A DNA stretch of 12,443 nt, taken from NCBI GenBank assembly GCA_945937975.1, contig CAMEUD010000028.1:1-12443 (forward strand). The letters run 5' to 3'. Positions 1 through 7,140 of this stretch are shown here, in pieces. Source of the DNA: an uncultured Clostridia bacterium (GTDB lineage Bacteria > Bacillota > Clostridia > Christensenellales > UBA1242). The position numbers and the translations under genes were made by a program. Numbering within the stretch: the stretch's first letter is position 1; each line of letters begins with the position of its first letter. The notes under the pieces were generated by a model, which was not told the DNA's origin, made no database searches, and worked only from the letters and a program-made list of their open reading frames with translations.

Positions 1-927
1 TTCATTTGCTTTTGTTGAATATGGATTAATTTGCCAACTTAAATCATATAATTTCATATTTGTTTTGTTTGCAAACATTTTTTCTGCACCATACATTGTG
101 TTTGCATTTTGGAATGAATAACCCATTCCAATAAACAAATCATGGTTTTGGTCGCCAATACGCTTGCCTTGTTTATCATAAACGGCAACAGGTACACTAT
201 ATAACCCTTCTTGACCTTTATGCAAATGTTCTATCATTATTCCATCAACCAAAATGCCTGTTTCATCATAAATAACTTGCATTAATCTTGTTGCTTTGTC
301 AATGTTTCCAGCATTGTGAATAAACAAATAATGTTGATATTTTACTTCCAAGGTATCTGGTGTTAAGAGTGGAATTGAATATATCATTGCATATGGAATA
401 TAGTCCACTCCAAGTCCATCTGCTAAACGATTGGCGATTGACATATCAGAATTTTTGTTTCTATTACCATATTCGCCATCATGATTTCCACCAAGTATCG
501 CAATAATTTTTGATTTGATATTTGGTTTATTTAATAAGTTATAAGCATAAGTTGGTGCTTCACTTGGTCTTACTCTGTTACCCATACTATTTGTTTTACA
601 ATTTGGGTCATTATTTGCATTATCAAATGCATCTCCACCAATATGCAAATGCAAGTTAAAACACTTTGCAACTTCATCAAGTGCAAGTTCGCATCTTTTT
701 GCTTCAAAACCTTGCCCACCAATATGCATATCTATTGCTGTTGCAAGCAATGCATGTGAATTTACTATTGTTGATTGTTTTGCGATTACTCTAATTTCAT
801 CATTTCTATCATCTCTTACTCTTTCAATAATCGCTTCGTTATGTTCGTTTATTTTGGTTCTATCAGTGTAAGTTGTAGGATTATTTGAGTCTTGAGTATA
901 ATTTAAGCCACTCTTTTTAAAAGCCAT
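1..927 (-). CDS. Calcineurin-like metallophosphoesterase, C-terminus cut by window edge
   Basis: The reading frame is open from ATG at 927 to the window edge (309 codons, no stop), so the 3' end is missing. The translation carries the metallophosphoesterase blocks in order: D66-x-H68 (DMHIGG), G98-D99 (HIGGDAFD), G147-N-H-D150 (GGNHDGE), H204 (LFIHNAG) and H234-L-H236 (IEHLHKG, the usual GHxH position with E for G). In this superfamily these residues hold two metal ions for phosphoester hydrolysis. There is no signal peptide or membrane segment, so the protein is probably cytoplasmic. The start is supported by an AAAGGAGG ribosome binding site just upstream. A separate promoter lies at 952-980, so the gene need not depend on clpC read-through. 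The substrate cannot be told. The family call is firm; the specific role is unknown. Confidence 0.8.
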   Translation of the reverse strand, partial: MAFKKSGLNYTQDSNNPTTYTDRTKINEHNEAIIERVRDDRNDEIRVIAKQSTIVNSHALLATAIDMHIGGQGFEAKRCELALDEVAKCFNLHLHIGGDAFDNANNDPNCKTNSMGNRVRPSEAPTYAYNLLNKPNIKSKIIAILGGNHDGEYGNRNKNSDMSIANRLADGLGVDYIPYAMIYSIPLLTPDTLEVKYQHYLFIHNAGNIDKATRLMQVIYDETGILVDGIMIEHLHKGQEGLYSVPVAVYDKQGKRIGDQNHDLFIGMGYSFQNANTMYGAEKMFANKTNMKLYDLSWQINPYSTKANE

Positions 928-951
928 TTTGCCTCCTTTGATTGCATTTAA

Positions 952-980
952 AGTTTAACACACTATATAATGTGTGTCAA
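952..980 (-). promoter_or_regulatory. Sigma-A promoter of the phosphoesterase gene with dyad in the spacer
   Basis: On the minus strand a perfect -35 TTGACA (975-980) is followed after exactly 17 bases by TAAACT (952-957). The spacer holds an inverted repeat, ACACAC (958-963) and GTGTGT (972-977), around an AT-rich centre. A repressor bound there would block RNA polymerase, so this is an operator candidate. The promoter match is seen directly; the operator role is inferred. Confidence 0.6.
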
Positions 981-1005
981 GACTAGAAAATGTTAATACT
1001 CTTAT

Positions 1006-1030
1006 TTTGGGACAACTGTTTTACCCCAAA
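1006..1030 (-). terminator. Weak hairpin after clpC, possible terminator
   Basis: A 6-base-pair stem (TTTGGG at 1006-1011, CCCAAA at 1025-1030) lies just past the clpC stop codon. No good U-tract follows on the minus strand, so termination may be weak and some transcripts could continue into the phosphoesterase gene. Confidence 0.2.
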
Positions 1031-1039
1031 GATTTGCAT

Positions 1040-3469
1040 TTATTTACTAACAAATGTAAGGTCTTTCCCATTAAAATCAATGATAACGCTACCTTGTCTA
1101 TCTATTTCACCAAGTAGCATTTTTTCTGCAATTCTATCTTCAACTTCTTGTTGAATATATCTCTTTAATGGTCTTGCACCATATATTAAATTTGTACCTT
1201 TTCTTATTATATAATCAAGTGCTCTTGATGTCATTTTTAGTTCAAGTCCTTGATTTGTTAAACGCTTGTTGATATTGGCAATCATTATTGTTGCGATTTT
1301 TGTTAAATCTGAAAGTGTTAATGGATGGAATATACAAATAACATCAATACGATTTATAAACTCTGGTTTTAAATAACTTTTGAGTTCTCTTAAATATAAC
1401 TGATTTATATTTTCATCTTTTTGTTCATCATAGTTAGGGTCAGCATTTATACATTGCTGTCTATATTTTATCACTTCTTCACTACCAATATTTGAAGTCA
1501 TAATGATAATACAATTCCTAAAATTAACAACTCTACCCTGTCCATCTGTTAATCTGCCATCATCAAGCACTTGCAAAAGTGCATTAAAAATATCTGGGTC
1601 TGCTTTTTCTATTTCATCAAACAGAACAACACTGTATGGCCTACGCCTTACCTGTTCTGTTAATTGTCCACCATCGTCATATCCCACATATCCTGGTGGT
1701 GCACCAATTAATTTTGCAACACTGTGAGATTCCATATATTCACTCATATCAATACGAATTATATTATTTTCATCATCAAACATTGCTTCTGCGATTGCTT
1801 TACATAACTCGGTTTTACCAACACCAGTTTGTCCCATAAACAAGAAAGAACCAATAGGTTTTTTATTGTCGTGAAGTCCAACTCTTGCACGCCTTATTGC
1901 TTTGCTAACTGCATTAACTGCTTCATCTTGTCCAACAACTCTTTTATGTAAGATGTTTTCCAAATTTATAAGTTTTTCTCGTTCAGTTTCAGTTATTCTT
2001 GTAACTTCAATTCCTGTCCACTTTGAAACAACTTCTGCAATTTCATTTGCTCCAATAGAGTTTGTGTTGTTTGTTTTTGCATATTTATCGTTAAGTTCAT
2101 TAAGTTCTTTGGTTACCACTTCAATTTGTGATTGAATTTTTGCTGCCTTTTCATAATTACGACCAATACTTGCTTCATCTCTGTTTGCTGATAGTTGTTT
2201 GATTAAATCTTCTTTTTCTTTTATTACACTTGGTTTTAAATTAAAGTTTACTTTTGCTCTGCTTGAAGCTTCATCAATAAGGTCAATCGCTTTATCTGGC
2301 AAACTTCTGTCCATTATATATCTATTAGAAAGCGTTGCTGCGGCTTCGATTGCTTGGTCTGTTATTATAACCTTGTGGAAAGCTTCGTAACTATCTCTTA
2401 ATCCTTTCAAAATTTCAATAGTTTGTTCAACAGTTGGTGGATTTACCATTATTGGTTGAAATCTTCTATCTAATGCTTTATCTTTTTCAAAATATTTACG
2501 ATATTCATCAATGGTTGTTGCACCAATAGTTTGGAGTTCTCCACGAGCAAGATATGGTTTTAACATATCAGCAGGACTTGTTTCACCTTTTTCACTTCCT
2601 GCTTGTGCAAGTGTGTGAATTTCATCAATAAATACTATAATATTTTTGCTTGCAATGATTGTTTCTATTGCATCTTTCAGTTTTTCTTCCATACTGCCAC
2701 GATATTTTGTGCCAGCCATAAGACCACCAATTTCCATAGAATATATAATCTTGTCTTTTAATTGTTCAGGAACATTTCCGTTCACAATGGCAAGTGCAAG
2801 CCCTTCAACAACTGCTGTTTTACCAACGCCGGCTTCACCTATCAAAATTGGGTTATTTTTTGTTTTTCTACACAAAATTTCAATTATTCTTTCAATTTCA
2901 TCTTCTCTGCCAATAATTGGGTCAATTTTATTTTGTCTTGCTTTAAGCGTTACATCATAGCCCATATCTAACAATTTTTCTGGAAGAGTTTTTGATACAT
3001 CTGTTTTTTCAAGAGTCTCAACATTAAATTCATTGCTACCTTGTAAAAATGTGATAAGTTTTTGTTTTATTTCTGTTACATTAACTCTAAAATATGTTGA
3101 AATAAGTCTTACTGCAAAACTATTTTGATTTGTTAGCAACGCATAAAGTAAATGTTCTGGTCCAACAAAATTATGTGATAAACTTGATGCTGTTTGTTTT
3201 GCCATTCCAAGTATTTCTTTGCTTCTTGGAGTTAATTCAACATCAACACCAATAGCCATTCCTTGGGTTGAATTTTCTTCTAATAGTGGCAAAAGATTAT
3301 CTGTGTTTATGCCATATTCTGCCAAAATTTTTGATGCCATACAACCTTTAACACTGCTTATTCCATACAAAAGGTGTTCTGTTCCAACTTGATTGCCACC
3401 CAATTTTAATGCAAGTTTTCCTGCATTTTTTATTACCTTTTCCATATTTTCAGTTGCTGGATTATTCAT
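1040..3469 (-). CDS. clpC: ClpC-type AAA+ unfoldase/chaperone (Hsp100)
   Basis: The protein has 809 residues, normal for ClpC. An N-terminal double Clp-N repeat (about 4-145) keeps EHLL glutamates E31 and E105, the positions that bind phosphoarginine in Bacillus subtilis ClpC. AAA domain 1 has Walker A GEAGVGKT (211-218), Walker B VFIDEIH (279-285) and DRRF (334-337). A short middle domain with a UVR-like stretch (about 420-465) marks ClpC rather than ClpB. AAA domain 2 has Walker A GQTGVGKT (546-553), pore loop GYVGY (593-597), Walker B (614-620), and the sensor-2 motif GARPLKR (764-770). The protein would unfold tagged proteins using ATP. Oddly, the segment between TSN (658-660) and PEFINR (702-707), where ClpC normally carries a VGF-like ClpP-docking tripeptide, has none. 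Translation is coupled to mcsB through TAATG at 3467-3471, with an AAGGAG site inside the mcsB end. Confidence 0.95.
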   Translation of the reverse strand: MNNPATENMEKVIKNAGKLALKLGGNQVGTEHLLYGISSVKGCMASKILAEYGINTDNLLPLLEENSTQGMAIGVDVELTPRSKEILGMAKQTASSLSHNFVGPEHLLYALLTNQNSFAVRLISTYFRVNVTEIKQKLITFLQGSNEFNVETLEKTDVSKTLPEKLLDMGYDVTLKARQNKIDPIIGREDEIERIIEILCRKTKNNPILIGEAGVGKTAVVEGLALAIVNGNVPEQLKDKIIYSMEIGGLMAGTKYRGSMEEKLKDAIETIIASKNIIVFIDEIHTLAQAGSEKGETSPADMLKPYLARGELQTIGATTIDEYRKYFEKDKALDRRFQPIMVNPPTVEQTIEILKGLRDSYEAFHKVIITDQAIEAAATLSNRYIMDRSLPDKAIDLIDEASSRAKVNFNLKPSVIKEKEDLIKQLSANRDEASIGRNYEKAAKIQSQIEVVTKELNELNDKYAKTNNTNSIGANEIAEVVSKWTGIEVTRITETEREKLINLENILHKRVVGQDEAVNAVSKAIRRARVGLHDNKKPIGSFLFMGQTGVGKTELCKAIAEAMFDDENNIIRIDMSEYMESHSVAKLIGAPPGYVGYDDGGQLTEQVRRRPYSVVLFDEIEKADPDIFNALLQVLDDGRLTDGQGRVVNFRNCIIIMTSNIGSEEVIKYRQQCINADPNYDEQKDENINQLYLRELKSYLKPEFINRIDVICIFHPLTLSDLTKIATIMIANINKRLTNQGLELKMTSRALDYIIRKGTNLIYGARPLKRYIQQEVEDRIAEKMLLGEIDRQGSVIIDFNGKDLTFVSK

Positions 3470-4464
3470 TATCTAACTCCTTTTATAAGCTTATTTTCCA
3501 AACTTTCCATAACAAATTTTGCTCTAAATATTTTTTCTTCAATGCTATTTAATTCAAGACTATAATAATCTTGCAAATGTGCTAAATTTGTTTGATAAAA
3601 CAAATCATCAATAATACTTGGATTTTTTATTTTTACTAATCCCAAAACCATTCCAAATCTAATTTTGGATAATTTTTCAACACATTCATCATAAGGTAAA
3701 ATATATGAATTTGTAAGTATCCCATAACTTCTTAAACACATATCCATTATAACAGTTTTATTTACATCAAGTAATGTTTTTCTTGTTTTTTGTTCAAAAT
3801 CTACCAAAACTTGTGCACCTTTTTTAACTGAGCTTATTATATCACTTTCACTAAGTCCCAAAGTGTATTTATTATGTAAAATATAAAAATAACCATCTTT
3901 CCCGTAAGTTTCATCGTTTTTTAATATTAAGCCACTTTGTAATAAACTTTGACTTATTTGCTCAATCGCATTATTAAAATTTAGTGCAGGTAAAAACAAT
4001 TCAACACTCGCCTTCATTGCTGTTCCAACATTTTTTGGGTTTGATGTCAAAAATCCTAAATTTTTAGAATATGATATATCCAACTTATTCAATATTTTGT
4101 TATCAACTTTGTTTAATCTATCGTAACACAAATCAAGATTATAACCTGACAATTTGCAAATTTCTCTTATATGGTCATCTTCATTTATCAAAATTACAAT
4201 ATTTTTATCAGGGTTGCTTGCAAAACTTGCAATATCTTTATTGTCAGAAAGAGCATTTGTTATTATACCTTTTTCCAAAAGCAACATTTGTTTTTGTTGT
4301 GGCATATTCTTTAAACTTGTGTAAGTAAACTCATCGCCAAAAATTTCATATATTGCCTTTGCAACACCTTTTGCATTTTCAAAATCAGAAAGTTTATTTG
4401 GAAAAGGCAATTCTTGAATGTTTCGTGCAAGTCTAACTTTTGAAGAAATAATAATACTTTCCAT
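3469..4464 (-). CDS. mcsB: McsB-like protein arginine kinase, active site degenerate
   Basis: The 331-residue protein lies between mcsA and clpC and shows the McsB/phosphagen-kinase fold signatures: SSKVRLARN (7-15), INEDDHIR (93-100), LTSNPKNVGTAMKAS (139-153), YTLGLSESDI (200-209), and RSYGILTN (245-252). McsB phosphorylates arginines to mark proteins for ClpC. Compared from memory with B. subtilis McsB (SSRIRLARN, TSCPTNVGTGLRAS, RGIYGEGSEA), several conserved positions differ: first Arg to K9, the active-site Cys to N142, Arg to K151, and the RGxxGE loop to KNDETYG (182-188), two residues shorter. R11, H98 and R100 remain. The N-terminus is about 20 residues shorter than in B. subtilis. 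The protein may be a pseudokinase or may have altered specificity. It starts at ATG 4464, overlapping the mcsA stop (TAATG), with AAAAGGAG upstream. Confidence 0.88.
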   Translation of the reverse strand: MESIIISSKVRLARNIQELPFPNKLSDFENAKGVAKAIYEIFGDEFTYTSLKNMPQQKQMLLLEKGIITNALSDNKDIASFASNPDKNIVILINEDDHIREICKLSGYNLDLCYDRLNKVDNKILNKLDISYSKNLGFLTSNPKNVGTAMKASVELFLPALNFNNAIEQISQSLLQSGLILKNDETYGKDGYFYILHNKYTLGLSESDIISSVKKGAQVLVDFEQKTRKTLLDVNKTVIMDMCLRSYGILTNSYILPYDECVEKLSKIRFGMVLGLVKIKNPSIIDDLFYQTNLAHLQDYYSLELNSIEEKIFRAKFVMESLENKLIKGVR

Positions 4465-4898
4465 TATCTTTCTCCTTTTAACATTTTTAATTTTGCACCA
4501 AGCCTATTTACTTGCATCAAATCACCATTATTCATTGCCATATCAAGCAAATGTTCAAGTTCTTCTATCTCTTGTTTTTTTGCAAATCTTAATGGTATTT
4601 TCCCAAGGTTTTCATCAGATGCCTGCGTTGACTTTATTGCTGACATTGCAACCTTTTCAAATTCTGTATAACACTTTTCACAACCAAAAAATCCAGATGC
4701 AACAAAATCTTTTAATGTTGTCCCACAATTATGGCAAAATTGATTTTTTATTTTAAATTCTGGATTAACAGAAATTTCATCACTTAAAATCAGTGCATTT
4801 TTACACTGTACACACAAATTTTTTTGAACTACCTTGCCATTGATTTTAATATGACAATAAGTGGTTGCAATTCTTTCTCCACAGTTTTCGCAAAGCAT
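4464..4898 (-). CDS. mcsA: McsA zinc-binding adaptor of McsB
   Basis: The 144-residue protein has four CxxC pairs: C3/C6, C29/C32, C55/C58 and C73/C76, enough for two zinc sites, then a C-terminal UVR-like helical pair (about 111-141). This is the McsA architecture, which activates McsB and modulates ClpC in related bacteria. The frame is open to an upstream ATG at 4931, but the start at 4898 is preferred. The protein then begins MLCENCGE as is typical, AAGGG lies upstream, and the promoter -10 at 4936-4941 puts the transcript start near 4930, leaving the upstream ATG without a leader or ribosome binding site. It is the first gene of the operon. No ctsR precedes it; tRNA-Leu does. Confidence 0.9.
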   Translation of the reverse strand: MLCENCGERIATTYCHIKINGKVVQKNLCVQCKNALILSDEISVNPEFKIKNQFCHNCGTTLKDFVASGFFGCEKCYTEFEKVAMSAIKSTQASDENLGKIPLRFAKKQEIEELEHLLDMAMNNGDLMQVNRLGAKLKMLKGER

Positions 4899-4935
4899 AA
4901 TTTTCCCTTGTAAAATTAAAAATTTTAACATCTTA

Positions 4936-4964
4936 ATTTTAGTTTATTTTACTCTTATTGTCAA
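4936..4964 (-). promoter_or_regulatory. Sigma-A promoter of the mcsA-mcsB-clpC operon
   Basis: On the minus strand TTGACA (4959-4964), a 17-base spacer and TAAAAT (4936-4941) give a near-consensus promoter, with a predicted leader of about 30 bases before the mcsA start at 4898. I looked for a CtsR tandem heptamer (GGTCAAA type) and a CIRCE inverted repeat in 4925-5027 and found neither. The usual repressor sites of this operon are therefore not evident here. Confidence 0.7.
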
Positions 4965-4986
4965 TGTAAAAATAACTTAAAATCTC

Positions 4987-5015
4987 TTGACTATTTTCAT
5001 ATTCTATGTTAATCT
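4987..5015 (+). promoter_or_regulatory. Sigma-A promoter of tRNA-Leu
   Basis: TTGACT (4987-4992), a 17-base spacer and TAATCT (5010-5015) lie just ahead of the tRNA gene, placing transcription start a few bases before its 5' end. It diverges from the clp operon promoter; the two -35 boxes are 22 bases apart. Confidence 0.65.
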
Positions 5016-5027
5016 AAATTGCAGTTT

Positions 5028-5110
5028 GCGGATGTGGTGAAATTGGCAGACACGCAAGACTTAGGATCTTGTTCGTAAGAGTGGGGGTTCAAGTCCCTTC
5101 ATCCGCACCA
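5028..5110 (+). tRNA. tRNA-Leu (anticodon TAG), CCA encoded
   Basis: The acceptor arms GCGGATG (5028-5034) and CATCCGC (5100-5106) pair perfectly, followed by discriminator A and CCA (5108-5110). The anticodon stem CAAGA/TCTTG (5055-5059, 5067-5071) holds loop CTTAGGA with anticodon TAG at 5062-5064. A long variable arm and T-arm GGTTCAAGTCC fit a class II leucine tRNA that reads CUN codons. Confidence 0.97.
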
Positions 5111-5119
5111 TACAAGAAT

Positions 5120-5164
5120 AAAACGAACCCGAGAGGCAATTCTTCCGAGTTCGTTTTGTTTTTT
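5120..5164 (+). terminator. Terminator after tRNA-Leu
   Basis: A perfect 9-base-pair stem, AAAACGAAC (5120-5128) with GTTCGTTTT (5149-5157), encloses a 20-base loop and is followed by a T-rich tail (5158-5164). It lies 9 bases after the CCA end. Confidence 0.75.
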
Positions 5165-5418
5165 AGTAAAGATTGGTTTGGAATTAATAGTTTTTTAACT
5201 TGATTTACTAAAATCATCTTTATTCTCTCTCATTAAGAGCTGACATTATCTTTGATTTATTAGTATAAGTGTAAAAAATGTTATTTTTTAAGGAATTTGT
5301 CTTGGTATTTGACTTAAGTTTTTTTGTTAACCACCTTAAATGATGGAATTTTTTTAATAATTCAATATTATAAAAATATTCAATTAGAGGACCCAAAATA
5401 AATGTTTACGTTTTCTTG
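5165..5418. other. Intergenic stretch, no gene seen
   Basis: Between the tRNA-Leu terminator and the permease remnant I find only very short open frames without ribosome binding sites. A weak AT-rich dyad lies near 5365-5385. I see no convincing terminator for the minus-strand genes to the right. Confidence 0.5.
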
Positions 5419-5733
5419 TTATTGTATATTTTTCATTCCCATTTTAAAATACTTTTGACAAATGGAAAATAATATTAAAATTGGTACAGTAGAAACAAAT
5501 AGTGCTAACATAAATACTCCGTAATTTGAGAATTCGCTCGATCCCAAATAATTTAAATAAATCGGTAATGTAAATTTATCCGGGTCATTAATAAATATCA
5601 ACGGAAACAAATAACTATTCCATGAATCAATAAATATTAAAAGCATAGAAGTAATAACAACAGATTTCATATTTGGTAAATAAATTTTAAAAAAAATTTG
5701 AAACTCGCTTAATCCGTCAATACGTGCCATGTC
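5419..5733 (-). pseudogene. C-terminal remnant of carbohydrate ABC transporter permease (MalG type)
   Basis: The translation begins ARIDGLSEFQIFFKIYLP, matching the EAA loop of sugar ABC permeases, which contacts the ATPase and normally sits about two thirds along a roughly 275-residue protein. Two membrane segments follow (about residues 24-46 with the WNSYLFPL motif, and 67-91), then an ordinary C-terminal end (FKMGMKNIQ). The 103 residues are therefore the last third only. The codon before the apparent ATG (GAC) still fits the family's EAA start, but the next one upstream is TAA and the sequence beyond belongs to the methyltransferase gene. This is a broken end, not a true start. It cannot form a working permease, since most membrane helices are missing. 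No companion permease or binding-protein gene lies nearby. Confidence 0.8.
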
Positions 5734-6595
5734 TTATTATATTCCTATTTCTATGAATTTTTTCTAATGAATCTTGTGATTTTTTATAAGCATCATAAGA
5801 GCCTATTATTGTTACTTTTTTCATTGGAGGAACAATTTTGACAAATTCATTATATAACTTTAAAAAGCTTTCATACTTCCATAAGGTAATATTGTCATCA
5901 TATTCTATTCCGACTTGTTTTCTAATTTTCTTCAATTGCTCATAACTAAATAAATGTTTTGCTTTTTCTTTAAATGTTTTGCCTTTGCATGTATATAAAA
6001 AAGATATAAAATCTTTATACTCTTGATAAGTGCCAAACTTTAAATCAGGAAACTGTTTCTTTTTAATTTCAACAAAACAAATATTTGCATTGGGAACTGG
6101 AAAAAAATCTTTTGGATTAAAATCATATAATTTTTTTGTTTCAAAATATGGTTTATAAATTAAAGACTTTAAACATTCATTATAATATGGTGCACCAGCA
6201 AACTTCATCATTGCCTCAGTTTGCATTATAAAATACATGCTTTGTGGTTGATTGACCCCGTCTAATAATTTACTAAAAATGTCAGCACTTATATTAAATG
6301 GGATATTAGATATAACCATATATTTTTCAGAAGGTAATTTCACTTTTAAAAAATCTTCATTAGTTAACAATATTCTGGAATTTTCTTTATATTTTATTTT
6401 TAATTTATCATATAGATCTTTATCAAATTCAATTGCCCAAATATTGTTAGAAACCTTTAAGATTTCATCTGTAATTATTCCTTTTCCTGGACCAATTTCA
6501 ATAATTTTAATGTCTTTTGGTATTTCACATAGCTTAATTAAATCATGGACTAATTTACTACTTTTCAAGAAATTTTGCGAGTTTTTTATATTCAT
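5717..6595 (-). CDS. Erm-like rRNA adenine N6-methyltransferase
   Basis: The 292-residue protein belongs to the KsgA/Erm family of SAM-dependent RNA adenine methyltransferases. It has QNFL (7-10), SAM-binding motif I EIGPGKG (33-39), an acidic E56-F-D58, NEDF (79-82), catalytic motif IV NIPF (97-100) and a PKDFFPVP substrate-side loop (161-168). NIPF/Y at motif IV points to the Erm side (23S rRNA A2058, macrolide-lincosamide-streptogramin resistance) rather than KsgA, which usually has NLPY. The start at 6595 is backed by GGAAGG seven bases upstream and by the promoter at 6617-6646. The last residues (RHGTY) and the TGA stop are read from the permease remnant, so the natural C-terminus may have been altered. 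No leader peptide fits in the short untranslated region, so expression is probably constitutive. Resistance is a prediction only. Confidence 0.82.
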   Translation of the reverse strand: MNIKNSQNFLKSSKLVHDLIKLCEIPKDIKIIEIGPGKGIITDEILKVSNNIWAIEFDKDLYDKLKIKYKENSRILLTNEDFLKVKLPSEKYMVISNIPFNISADIFSKLLDGVNQPQSMYFIMQTEAMMKFAGAPYYNECLKSLIYKPYFETKKLYDFNPKDFFPVPNANICFVEIKKKQFPDLKFGTYQEYKDFISFLYTCKGKTFKEKAKHLFSYEQLKKIRKQVGIEYDDNITLWKYESFLKLYNEFVKIVPPMKKVTIIGSYDAYKKSQDSLEKIHRNRNIIRHGTY

Positions 6596-6616
6596 AAATC
6601 ATCCTTCCTTTAAAAA

Positions 6617-6646
6617 ATTATATCATAATTACCAGATAAATGTCTA
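6617..6646 (-). promoter_or_regulatory. Promoter of the Erm-like gene, extended -10
   Basis: On the minus strand TAGACA (6641-6646), an 18-base spacer and a perfect TATAAT (6617-6622), preceded by TGA (extended -10), lie just ahead of the GGAAGG ribosome binding site. The untranslated leader is only about 15 bases. Confidence 0.7.
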
Positions 6647-6791
6647 TAAAAATATGAATTTTAAAAAAATTATTGAACATATTTACACAATCTAACATAT
6701 ACATTCAGTTATAAACAAGTGTAAGCATAATTATTGGCATTCCTATCTAAAAATGTAAAAATTTTGAGTATCAATTTAATTTGGCATTTAA

Positions 6792-6851
6792 ACGTGTGCT
6801 TGTCTTGATACAAGTCGGTGTCGCTTCGCTCCACCGAAGACAAGCACACGT
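6792..6851. repeat. Long inverted repeat, 15-bp perfect stem
   Basis: ACGTGTGCTTGTCTT (6792-6806) is the exact reverse complement of 6837-6851. Inside, CGGTG (6816-6820) and CACCG (6832-6836) form a second stem around a TCGCTTCGCTC loop. It is clearly more GC-rich than its surroundings, and no T-tract follows on either strand, so it is not an ordinary terminator. Confidence 0.85.
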
Positions 6852-7056
6852 AAAGAAAAATGAAATAAAAAACACAAATAAATACAAAAAAATACAAAGC
6901 TTCAACCAAACAAAAATGCAGAACCTAACATACATAATCTAGAAAAATGCATAAATAAAAAGATACAAAATAAATAACACGTGCAAAAGAAATAATTAAA
7001 ATATAAATAATAATTCTAAATAATTTACTAAAAACAAATTTATTCATTAACAAAGC

Positions 7057-7125
7057 AATAGCCGAGTTAAAAAGAGGTCGCGTGGTAAACCTATAGCGAA
7101 CCTCTTTTTTTAACACTCGGCTATT
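7057..7125. terminator. Long imperfect hairpin with terminator-like core
   Basis: AATAGCCGAG (7057-7066) pairs with CTCGGCTATT (7116-7125). Within, AAGAGG and CGC pair with GCG and CCTCTT, followed by T residues inside the 3' arm (about 7104-7111), with small bulges. On the plus strand the inner stem plus T-run looks like an intrinsic terminator, and the mirrored A-run could serve the minus strand. It may insulate the genes to the right from transcription entering from the left. Confidence 0.5.
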
Positions 7126-7140
7126 TCCCTTTTTGTTCTC

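Noticed and set aside
4898..4931. Upstream ATG of mcsA at 4931
   Set aside because: It would sit at the transcript start with no ribosome binding site; the downstream ATG has one and gives the usual McsA N-terminus.
6709..7116. Two minus-strand open frames of 66 and 63 codons, rich in Phe, Ile and Tyr
   Set aside because: They read the T-rich strand through hairpin arms, have no usable ribosome binding site and give compositionally biased peptides.
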